From contig JBCCQN010000030.1 of NCBI GenBank assembly GCA_039024315.1, forward strand, positions 1 to 52,898: a stretch of 52,898 nucleotides of DNA, in the 5' to 3' direction. Shown here piece by piece: positions 44,201 through 52,100 of the stretch. The first letter of the stretch is position 1. Each line of letters starts with the position of its first letter. Position numbers and translations under genes: made by a program. Under the pieces are notes generated by a model. It was not told the origin of the DNA and made no database searches. It worked only from the letters and a program-made list of their open reading frames with translations. The DNA is from JBCAWW01 sp039024315 (GTDB lineage Bacteria; Bacteroidota; Bacteroidia; J057).

Positions 44201-44646
44201 AGATCTCCTTTGCGGACGTTAGGATCGAGGGGATGGCTGTCAAAGTAAGCCCCGACTAATTCTCCGTACCAAGGCCAGTCATACTCGGTATCACAAGCAG
44301 AATGAACCCCCACAAAGCCTCCGCCAGCTTGTATGAATCGCTGCATTTCAGTCTGTTGGGCATCATTTAGGATGTCTCCAGTGGTGTTGAGAAAGACGAT
44401 CACATTGTAGTTGGAGAGTGATTTTTCCTTAAAAACGTTGGCGTCTTCGGTCGCAAGCACTGAGAAGCCATACTTATTGCCAAGCGTCTGAATCGTTTCG
44501 ATCCCTTTTTCGATCGAACTGTGGCGAAACTGTTCCGTTTTGGAGAAAACCAAAACGTCAATTTTGCGCTCTTTTCGTAGAAACGCATACGCTCCCCCTA
44601 CCACTATGAATAGTAAGGCGAGAATGATTAACCATTTTCTCTTCAT
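41236..44646 (-). CDS. ThuA / glucose-sorbosone dehydrogenase / PKD / cytochrome c / CBM6-like multidomain protein
   Basis: 1136 residues with a signal anchor (1-23). The domains in order are: ThuA (about 28-245; GGGFVGVHSACDTEYDW, YIGLGHTEE); a six-bladed PQQ-type sugar dehydrogenase propeller (about 262-690; GPDGNLFLSLGDN, GNFGWPYFIG); PKD (about 700-795; FDASASKDFDGDSLSYVW); a cytochrome c domain with CRACH at about 880 and an axial Met candidate downstream; and a CBM6-like C-terminus (about 990-1136). It probably oxidises a sugar outside the cytoplasm and passes electrons to the haem. A divergent Nudix-type regulator lies 140 nt away. A lipocalin-like gene follows. Confidence 0.88.
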   Translation of the reverse strand: MKRKWLIILALLFIVVGGAYAFLRKERKIDVLVFSKTEQFRHSSIEKGIETIQTLGNKYGFSVLATEDANVFKEKSLSNYNVIVFLNTTGDILNDAQQTEMQRFIQAGGGFVGVHSACDTEYDWPWYGELVGAYFDSHPLDPNVRKGDLKLLDPTHESVAHLAETWTREDEWYNFKNINPDNEVLVEIDETSYEGGNHGEEQHPMVWYKDFDGGRSYYIGLGHTEETYDEADFQKLLWGGISYAAGEGVPVDYNKATVTPEENRFSKTILTEVLYEPMELEILPNRDILFIERHGRVKRYDQAIDSIVIVAELEVFDGLEDGLLGMALDPDYESNHWLYLYYSPPGDEPIQHLSRFSYKDGELDLDSEIVMLKVDVQREQCCHSAGSIEFGPDGNLFLSLGDNTSPRATGYAPIDESDPTRSPWDAQKSSGNTQDLRGKILRIHPENDGTYTIPDGNLFDDPKQGRPEIYVMGCRNPYRISIDQRTGYLYWGDVGPDAGDPDEAFGPAGHDEVNQARAAGNFGWPYFIGDNKPYKEYDYKDSVSLAAFDPLKPINNSPNNTGSQELPPAQPAFIWYPYGQSPEFPDLGEGSRNAMAGPVFYHADFPASDKKFPEYYDGKFFAYDWMRGWIMAITMDEKGDLLRMERFLPSMSFNNIVDIVMGPDGDMYLLEYGSNWFAENEDARLVHLEYIAGNRKPVAQIAADKRVGATPLTVQFDASASKDFDGDSLSYVWTLGDQTSSEIQPSFTFDKAGAYTVQLSVTDPDGKSDQREVQIFAGNERPSIGWKMSGNQTFYNDNQTINYEVMVEDAEDGRLGAGIDPQAVAVTIDFLERGFDMTNIAQGHEAMAEASAFFVGQQLVANSDCRACHQLAEKSVGPSYEAIAAKYEMNDPVVGKLAGKIINGGNGSWGDAMMSAHPQLSTGEAEKMVRYILSLDEAGADIGRLPVQGPFRFTEHIGKGTEGTYVMTASYDDQGASGATSLTAREVKTLRNPLVQVESFDQKSPKVQNFDVTPDMAPGIEEAFTIVIGAAGNHIVFDQFDLTNIEEISIMALAFKPIMDGGILEFRLDSLDGEVLAKLDVKAKLSMSLEAEATNFKVDTDGIHDLYMVFKSFEGDAGENPLYALDWMQFKFGPNL

Positions 44647-44695
44647 AAATGCAGCAGCATTTGATATTAGTCCTGAGCTTAAGGTAGCGAATTAT

Positions 44696-44741
44696 TTACT
44701 CAATGAGTAACTTTTACTCAAAGAAAGAGTATTTTTTACTC
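44696..44741. promoter_or_regulatory. Putative operator between the dehydrogenase and the Nudix regulator
   Basis: TTACTC-AAT-GAGTAA (44696-44710) is a perfect palindrome. TACTC, 7 nt, GAGTA (44715-44731) is a second one, and a lone TACTC follows at 44737. Repeated TACTC half sites in the divergent promoter region fit binding by the adjacent NrtR-type regulator. Confidence 0.6.
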
Positions 44742-44786
44742 AAACTAAAATGAATTGAAAAAAAACTGCGTTATTGCAGCCATCTT

Positions 44787-45569
44787 ATGGCAAAAGAATT
44801 CTTCACCAAACCCTTTCTGGCGTTCCTCGAAGAGGGAAAAGAAAAATATCTACCTCATCTTTCTATAGATTGTGTGGTTTTCGCCTTTCAGGACGGGAAG
44901 TTGAAAGTTTTGCTTTCCCAATTTGGCAAGAATGGGCTAGCTGTTTTGGCCGGAGGATTTATTGGCAAGGAGGAAGACATAGATGAGGCGGCCAACCGGA
45001 TATTGGAAGAACGTACAGGATTAACAGACATTTTTTTGCAGCAGTTTCAGGCATTCGGCCTCGCCGAACGCAGATTCGAGCTAGAAATACTGCCGGAACT
45101 GCAGAAGTTTGGCATTCCGGAAGACTCAGCCGAATGGATGATGAAGCGCTTTATCACTATTGGTTATTACGCCTTGGTACGAGCCGAAGAGACCAATCCA
45201 GTTCCTGGCCCTTTGACCCAAACCTTGATTTGGTCCGACATTGACGATCTCCCCATCATGGCCATGGACCATGCAAACATCATTGATAGTGCGCGCAAAC
45301 TTTTAGCCAAAGAAATAGGGTATCAGCCAGTGGCACAGAGGCTGATGCCCAAAAACTTTACCATACCAGAACTGCAAACTTTGTACGAGACCATATTAGG
45401 TCGTAGCATTGACCGCGGCAATTTTCGCAAAAAAGTATTGAAAGCCAGTATTTTAGAAAAACTCGACAAGCAAAAAACGGGAGGTGCCCACCGAGCCCCC
45501 CAATTATATCGCTTCCATCCCGATCATAGCGACGAGAGCTTCCATGGTCAAATGAAAATGGGATTCTAG
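44787..45569 (+). CDS. NrtR-like Nudix-domain transcriptional regulator
   Basis: 260 residues: a Nudix fold (about 24-150) whose box GGFIGKEEDIDEAANRILEE lacks the usual REUxEE glutamates, so it is likely non-hydrolytic. A winged-helix C-terminal part follows (about 180-260; YETILGRSIDRGNFRKKVL, GGAHRAPQLYRFHP). In Bacteroidota such proteins repress sugar-utilisation genes (AraR-like group) and bind a sugar derivative in the Nudix pocket. It is divergent from the large sugar dehydrogenase, with TACTC palindromes between, so that gene is its most likely target. Confidence 0.86.
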   Translation: MAKEFFTKPFLAFLEEGKEKYLPHLSIDCVVFAFQDGKLKVLLSQFGKNGLAVLAGGFIGKEEDIDEAANRILEERTGLTDIFLQQFQAFGLAERRFELEILPELQKFGIPEDSAEWMMKRFITIGYYALVRAEETNPVPGPLTQTLIWSDIDDLPIMAMDHANIIDSARKLLAKEIGYQPVAQRLMPKNFTIPELQTLYETILGRSIDRGNFRKKVLKASILEKLDKQKTGGAHRAPQLYRFHPDHSDESFHGQMKMGF

Positions 45570-45755
45570 CCTACCCTCACTTATTCCGAAATTGCGGAAG
45601 TATTATAGGTGACTTATATTAGCGCTTTGTAATCTAAAGCTTGTGCTCCGTTTGAGCCAAGCAGAGTGGATACATTTGGCTTTGTGATGGCGTTCACCGA
45701 AGGTGTAATACACAAAGCCTAAATTTGCCCTAACACTTTGAAATAAGCTAGTGAA
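45570..45755. other. Intergenic region, no gene seen
   Basis: It holds a small hairpin (TTCCG/CGGAA, near 45584-45600) close after the regulator gene and a degenerate REP-like piece (gcgttcaccgaaggtg, near 45688). A TAAC-AC-TTTG string upstream of the next gene is a poor match to the -7 box. Confidence 0.4.
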
Positions 45756-47207
45756 ATGAAAGTAGAACAAATCTATACAGGTTGTTTGGCCCAAGGAGCC
45801 TACTACATCGAGAGTGAAGGAGAAGCGGTTATCATCGATCCGCTGCGCGAAACGCAACCTTATTTAGATAAGTTAGCCAAAGAAGGCGCGAAGCTTAAAT
45901 ATATATTTGAGACCCATTTTCATGCAGATTTTGTCTCAGGACATTTAGATCTAGCCCAAAAAACCGGTGCGACCATTATTTATGGCCCGGGAGCAGAGAC
46001 GGATTTTGAGATCAAAAATGCCGTGGATGGTGAAAAAATTCAATTGGGAAAAATCGCATTTGAGGTACTTCACACCCCTGGACATACTATGGAAAGTACC
46101 ACCTATCTACTCAGAGACGAGTCAGGTAGGGATCATGCTATCTTTACCGGAGACACTTTATTTTTAGGAGATGTAGGACGGCCAGATCTCGCTATTAAGC
46201 ATGGCAAAATCACCAAAGAAGATCTGGCAGGCTTCTTATTTGATAGTTTGCGGGCTAAGATCATGCCCTTAGCAGACGATGTAATTGTCTACCCAGCTCA
46301 TGGAGCAGGTTCTGCTTGTGGCAAAAATCTCAGTACTGAGACTTGGGGCTATCTGGGTGAGCAAAAGCAAACCAACTACGCGCTCAGGGCAGATATGAGT
46401 CGTAAAGAGTTCATCGAGGAGGTAACTTCTGGTCTTATGCCTCCACCGCAGTACTTCCCCAAAAACGCTATGCTCAACAAAACGGGTTATCAAAGTATCG
46501 AAAGCATTTTTGAGCAAGGGATGCAAGCACTTAGTCCGACAGAATTTGAACAAATTGCCGAGGCCGAAGAGGCTTTGGTATTGGATACACGGACCCAGCA
46601 TGAATTCAAGGATGGTTTCATCCCTAATTCAATCTTCATTGGTATCAATGGTAGCTTTGCCCCTTGGGTAGGAACGCTGATTCCAGATATCAAACAGCCG
46701 ATCCTTATCGTGGCCCCAAAGGGTAAAGAGCAGGAAGTCATTACTCGCTTATCAAGGGTTGGTTATGATCATACTTTGGGCTATCTCGAAGGAGGCATAG
46801 AAGCATGGCAAGCAGCCGGCAAAGAAATAGATAGTATTGAGTCCATTAGTCCAGCGGTCTTGATAGAGCGGCTAGCTAAGACAGATAATGGAGTGATCGT
46901 AGATGCGCGCAAACCTAGCGAATATGTTTCTCAGCACGCAGAAGGAGCCGTTAATATCCCACTAGATTTTGTCAATAGTAATATGAATCGCTTTGGCAAA
47001 GCGGACCACTATTATGTGCATTGCAAGAGTGGTTATCGTTCGATGATCATGGCTTCTATCTTAAAAGCACGCGGGATCAATAATCTTACCGATATCAGTG
47101 GTGGATTTCTCGCTATGGAAAAAGAAGGTATGCCGATGAGTAATTATGTTTGTCCGACAGAATTGAGTCAAGAATTACTGGAAAACGCCATTGCTGAAGT
47201 GATATAA
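45756..47207 (+). CDS. Persulfide-dioxygenase-like MBL protein with two rhodanese domains
   Basis: 483 residues. The metallo-beta-lactamase domain (1-255) has THFHADFVSGH, HTPGHTMES, FTGDTLFLGDVGRPDL and YPAHGAGSACG, the pattern of ETHE1/PDO and BlaB-type enzymes. Rhodanese 1 (about 265-355) has APKGKE where the active Cys should be, so it is inactive. Rhodanese 2 (about 370-465) keeps the Cys in HCKSGYRS. It should oxidise glutathione-type persulfides or move sulfane sulfur in the cytoplasm. It is monocistronic with a terminator. Confidence 0.9.
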   Translation: MKVEQIYTGCLAQGAYYIESEGEAVIIDPLRETQPYLDKLAKEGAKLKYIFETHFHADFVSGHLDLAQKTGATIIYGPGAETDFEIKNAVDGEKIQLGKIAFEVLHTPGHTMESTTYLLRDESGRDHAIFTGDTLFLGDVGRPDLAIKHGKITKEDLAGFLFDSLRAKIMPLADDVIVYPAHGAGSACGKNLSTETWGYLGEQKQTNYALRADMSRKEFIEEVTSGLMPPPQYFPKNAMLNKTGYQSIESIFEQGMQALSPTEFEQIAEAEEALVLDTRTQHEFKDGFIPNSIFIGINGSFAPWVGTLIPDIKQPILIVAPKGKEQEVITRLSRVGYDHTLGYLEGGIEAWQAAGKEIDSIESISPAVLIERLAKTDNGVIVDARKPSEYVSQHAEGAVNIPLDFVNSNMNRFGKADHYYVHCKSGYRSMIMASILKARGINNLTDISGGFLAMEKEGMPMSNYVCPTELSQELLENAIAEVI

Positions 47208-47229
47208 ACAAAAATCCATGAAGCGGGAA

Positions 47230-47261
47230 GCGTCCTAGGCATAGGCTTAGGGCACTTTTTT
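47230..47261 (+). terminator. Terminator after the MBL-rhodanese gene
   Basis: GTCCTA pairs with TAGGGC (one G-U pair), extended by GC/GC pairs around ata, followed by six T. It lies between convergent genes. Confidence 0.7.
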
Positions 47262-47278
47262 ATCAGAAAAATTGCTTT

Positions 47279-48328
47279 TTAGTCCTCTGACTCAATCTCT
47301 AGTATCGCCGCCTCTGGCAGCTTAGTCCCACTAGTGACAGCCTCGATGCCTCCAATGTATTGATCCATCAGACTCACATTGGTAAAAATCAATTGTTTAA
47401 AAACCGTAGAATTGACTTGGATCCCGTTAGCATCTAAGGAAGTTTTGTAGCGCAGTTCACCATTTTGCCAATTCAGTTCAAAATTGCCCAAAATCATATT
47501 GTGATTGGCGCGAGTGATGTACTCCACCAGCAAAGGCCTTTGCGTCTCAGTGATGGCTTGGGGGTAATAGGAATAACAAAGAATCTGCTGACTTTCGGGC
47601 AAAACTCTCACTACCAGCATCCATTGAGCATGCTCTCCATTAAATTGGATGTGCAATTCCTCTTCACCACTTACGCGTGAAAAACCCCAGTCTTCCTCCA
47701 CCAAAAACTGGACTAATTGTTTGAAGAGGCTCGCGTCTGAAACAGCTTGGGTTAGTAGACTATTGCCATGGGGGCTAAAGAGTTCGTCGAGGGTTTCTTG
47801 AAAAGATTGCATAATAGTTTCACCGATATTGGCGGGTTGGATGGCATCTTGGATCGCGCTAGTACTGAGGCCGGTAGCTTGGGCAAAGCGACCAAAAGCG
47901 GCGAATATTTCTTCCTCTTGAGGCCGGTCATTTTGGATCGCTTCCCAATTGACATAGTCCCAGAAGGTGCGATAAGCAATTTCTTTTTCAGTACGGCTTT
48001 GCCGAACGCTTAACACCATCCAATTGTCTGGGTCTAGCAGGGCTGCATCAGTCTCTATCTCAGTGAGTCTTTTGATTTGCGCTTCTAGATCTTCCTCTCT
48101 CTGTTCCCATAGATCGGGACTGAGGATCATTTTGAGACTCAAAGCCAGCTCCGGTTCAAATGTTCCTTCTGCCTTTACCCGCAGAGCAGTCTTCAGATTG
48201 AATTGCTCGGCTTTTTGGATCTCTTGGTATGCGGCATAGGAGAGCTGGAGTTCCACGCAGGGGAGAAGCGCTACCTGAGAAGCAGTAATCATATATTGCG
48301 TCCAATGGGTGGTTTGGGTGGCAGCCAT
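47279..48328 (-). CDS. YbjN-like protein downstream of the toxin locus
   Basis: 349 residues. The C-terminal half (about 205-335; LVQFLVEEDWGFSRVSGEEEL, LQILCYSYYP-like strands, TRANHNMILGNFELN) resembles YbjN/type-III-chaperone-like domains. The N-terminal half (QVALLPCVELQLSYAAYQEIQ) is unfamiliar. It begins 3 nt after the DUF1963 stop, so it is cotranscribed with it. It might be a chaperone for the large toxin or a second immunity factor; both are guesses. A degenerate REP-like motif at 47994-48012 is read as SVRQSR. Confidence 0.6.
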   Translation of the reverse strand: MAATQTTHWTQYMITASQVALLPCVELQLSYAAYQEIQKAEQFNLKTALRVKAEGTFEPELALSLKMILSPDLWEQREEDLEAQIKRLTEIETDAALLDPDNWMVLSVRQSRTEKEIAYRTFWDYVNWEAIQNDRPQEEEIFAAFGRFAQATGLSTSAIQDAIQPANIGETIMQSFQETLDELFSPHGNSLLTQAVSDASLFKQLVQFLVEEDWGFSRVSGEEELHIQFNGEHAQWMLVVRVLPESQQILCYSYYPQAITETQRPLLVEYITRANHNMILGNFELNWQNGELRYKTSLDANGIQVNSTVFKQLIFTNVSLMDQYIGGIEAVTSGTKLPEAAILEIESED

Positions 48329-48331
48329 AAA

Positions 48332-49054
48332 CTAAGGTTGTTGAACATAGGCGACAGCCTGAGTATAGTCTTTAGAGATGAAGATGGTGAGGATACCGAA
48401 TTCGCCTAATTCCATATGAAAGGGAAAAAAGTTAGCTTCTCGGTTATTCCAATAGCCATCGATTGGTGCTAACTGTAAGAGAAGGTGCCAATCTTCTTGG
48501 GAATAGAATTCTGGCAAATTTGAGAACCCACCGATTACAATCGGTAGCCCCCCCATTTTATTACCTGAAAATTCTGGTCTAAAAAACCGATATCCTTCTT
48601 TTAAATCAATTTCAAAAATATCATCAATTTCCTCGAGAGATATATCTGTCTCATTTTCTACAGATTCAAATTCAAGCCTGTACTCTTTTTCAATTTCACT
48701 TCCATCGTCTCTAATTTCATATATTGAAGGCCCTTTAGCCTTAGAAACAAATGAAATTTCACTGTCAGCACATTTGATTACACTAGTTCCCGACTGAATA
48801 ATTACTGCAATTCCTTCATCATATTGTATTTCAGCATCGCTAACAAAAATGTATACCATTGTTCCAACTGCCTTTGAGAATATAGGTTCCACTAAATCTA
48901 ATTGACATAAGAACAGCATTTGTTCGTTAGTAACTGGATCTAAAGGCCAGCTTGGACTATTTAACCATACTGGTTGTCCCCCAAACTTTGAGACTAAAGT
49001 AGAAATACTTGAGCCAACGTTTTCAAAAATTGAAAATCTTGCTTTTAATGCCAT
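48332..49054 (-). CDS. DUF1963 (YwqG-like) protein, candidate immunity protein
   Basis: 240 residues. SKFGGQPVWLNSPSWPLDP, MLFLCQLDL and a C-terminal IVIGGFSNLPEFYSQEDWHLLLQL follow the DUF1963 pattern. Acidic central segments (SLEEIDDIFEIDL) are typical of nuclease-binding immunity proteins. It lies 62 nt after the toxin gene on the same strand, the usual immunity position. Most of the gene is as AT-rich as the toxin's C-terminal region, while its last ~180 nt look like the host, so it probably travelled with the toxin tip. Confidence 0.72.
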   Translation of the reverse strand: MALKARFSIFENVGSSISTLVSKFGGQPVWLNSPSWPLDPVTNEQMLFLCQLDLVEPIFSKAVGTMVYIFVSDAEIQYDEGIAVIIQSGTSVIKCADSEISFVSKAKGPSIYEIRDDGSEIEKEYRLEFESVENETDISLEEIDDIFEIDLKEGYRFFRPEFSGNKMGGLPIVIGGFSNLPEFYSQEDWHLLLQLAPIDGYWNNREANFFPFHMELGEFGILTIFISKDYTQAVAYVQQP

Positions 49055-49116
49055 TGATATAGTGCATTCAAAATTATTAGCCTACAATTTGGCTAACCAT
49101 ATTTAAAAATAACAGA

Positions 49117-52100
49117 TCAATATGTCCTTTGGCGGGCAGTTTCACGAATAGAGGAAACTCCACTTACTTGTAGTGGATTACCTGGTGAAGGGCCATTTTG
49201 AACAGGCTCAAGGCCGTTGCCTCGGTCAATCTCTAATGAGTATTTTACTTTCTCGGTTGCAGTAGAAGGAACATATGTCCGATCTTTTCCCACCGACGAA
49301 GGATCGTTAGTATATAGCCTTTTATCAGAGTGATTAATGTTTCCTGTATTTATTACTGTATTGAAAACTTTTGCAGTAGCCTGCCAAAACCCAGGAGTTC
49401 TTCTCGTAAATCGCATAGGAGAATTGGCTAGAGCATTATTATCGGCAATTGCGCCCATTACTTGATTGTAATAATGATCGGTATTCCTGAATAAACGACT
49501 AAGTAGGACTCTTGGATCATTTATTACATAAGACAAATCGGGATACCTTACAGTTACATTATATTCAACATACGCATTCTTATTACTACTTATAGCTTTT
49601 GCTACTGGATTTTCAATTGCACTTGTATAATTAGGTGAATTAAACGTTCTAATTTGGGGGACTAAATTCCAGTGTTCAAACATACTAAAACTCTTATGCC
49701 CATCCATTAATTGATCTCCAACTAAATGCCCACCGTTGTATTCTCCAGAAATATAATCTCCTCCTGTCAAAATAACTTTTTCGTCACTTCCAAAATATCC
49801 AAATACTGTCTCTCCTTCGCCCGATCTTTTGCTTGAATGTCTCTTTACGCTTGATCTTGCCTCTACTTTTCCTGCTCTGTAATATTGGTCAATCTTATCT
49901 TTTGTTTTTAATTTTGAAGGAAGCATATCTTTAGTAAGTGGAGAAACCGTTGACTTCGATTTTTTGGCAGAAGATATTCCAGAGGAAGGCTTTATCGGTT
50001 CATCTTCAAAAATTCTGTTAAACTCGTTAATCACCTCCATGCCAGGTGTATCGTAGGGTCCGTCATGGTTAACCGATCTAATAAAATCACCATTGTCTAT
50101 TGCTTCACTTGATGCTCCGTCCTTTTGACCGTCTAGAATATTAGGATTACCAGAAAGATCATTATCATAATACCCCCAAAAATATCCAGGTGTCGTTAAT
50201 GGCAACCACAAAGCCGGAGAAGCATAAAGACCAATCTTGGGTCCTTGTTTATCCCCTTCTAAGCTTGCTTTCGAGAGCGCAAACTCCTCTTTCAAGCTAG
50301 CCAATACTTGTTCAATCTCCGCCTTACCCATTTCCTTTTTGGTTTTCATGATGGAGACGAATTTGTCTCTGGCCGCGGCTTTCTTTTCGTCGGGGCTCAT
50401 GCTATCCACATCACCACCGGCCTCTTGGCCAAAGACGTCAAAGAGTTGTTTGAGCAAGCTGACTAGCTTAGGACTATTGGGGTCTTGCGCCAAGATAGTT
50501 TCCGCCTGAGTAATCAAGCTCCTTGCGGCTTTGACCGTCGGAATGGCTTCAGGCGTGATGCGAGCTTTCCATTTGCTGAGTTTGGCTTTGACCGTCATAG
50601 GGGTGCTCGCCACCATCGGGACCGCAGACTTTTCGCTATTGCCTTTAAAGTAGAGGGTATGAGTACCTGATTGGGTTTTGATTGGCTTGCGTTTTTTCCA
50701 CCATTTGATGACACTGTCTTTGAGGTTAGTAGCTCCAGCTTTGAGCTTTTTAGCCCCTGCTTTCGTTTTATTCCATACTTTTTTAGCGCCTTTTTTGGCT
50801 TTGTTAAAGAGGGCCTTGCCCCCGCGAGCGATCTTGCCGATAGTGCTATCGATGGCTTTGTTGACGGGTTTACGCAGCTTGGCCATGATCTTGGCAATTT
50901 TTTTACTGAGTCCTCCTAAACCGATCAACTTGGCCATGAAGCGGAATACCAGCGGTAAGGTCTTGACCATTACCTTTTCGACATAATTAGCGGCTGAGCC
51001 TATCATGCCTTTAGAGATCAGGCCGAGAGAATCTAAGACGGTATTGACCAGATCTGCTATATCTCTGATGTTTTGGATAAAGAATTGTAGGGTCTGCCAC
51101 ATCCCCCAAATGGCTTGTACAAAGCCAGAGCCAGGGATCAACATAGCCATGAGTTTGACCACAGCTTTTTGGATCACTGTGGTGATGACCCAAGACTGAA
51201 TCTCTTTGATAATCGTCGGCTTAAGGGATTGCAGTTGACCTTTTAGCTCGTTGTAAACCGCCATAGGCCCTTGAGTAAAGAGCATTTGGAAGTAGTCGGC
51301 TACGCCTTCTAAACGCTCCATGTTCTCCTCCCCTACTAAGTTGACAATCCGCTCACGGACATAGCCCCAAGTCGCACCCAATACTTGGCGTACTAAGAAA
51401 AAGATACCGGCAGCATCAAACTTTTTGGGCAACTCTATGCCGGCTTCAGTCAATTTGCCAAATAACCAACCGAAGAGGCCTTTTTCTAGGTGTTTGGCCA
51501 CATTGCTCATAAATTGCATAAAGCCTTTTGAGCCCGCCTTGAGCAGATTTTTGAGGAAGCTGATTGGATCTTTGATGATGCTCAAAGCCTGATCTTTGGC
51601 TTTCATCAGGATCATCCAAAACTCTTCACCCGGCAAGCCAAGAGCATTACATGCAGTCATAAAGGCGATTTTGGGTAGCTCGTCAAAATTACCCGTTACT
51701 ACCGCTTTAATCATAGCCAAGCCGCCTTGAATAATGGACTCATAAAAATTGGCGACGAAATCAATCGCTTGATTTAGCTTATCTACTAAATATTGAATGC
51801 CTTCTTTGAGTTGATTGGCAATCATGTCGATCATTTCGACCGTCGCCTTGACCAGCTCGTCAATCAAGCCGAGTACCTTGTCTCGGATACCGGGGAAAGC
51901 CGCCAGAGCTACGCTTAAGAAGCCTTTGGCCATTTTGGCGAAACTTTGGATCGCATTGACGACAAAATTACGAGCCGCATCGATGATGCCGGTAGCAAAC
52001 TTTTGAGCGGCAGAGATAATACCTTTTACCACTTTTTTGAGCGCCTCGCCGATTTTTTTGACCGCATCGGCAATCGCATCAACTACACTAGAGATAGCAT

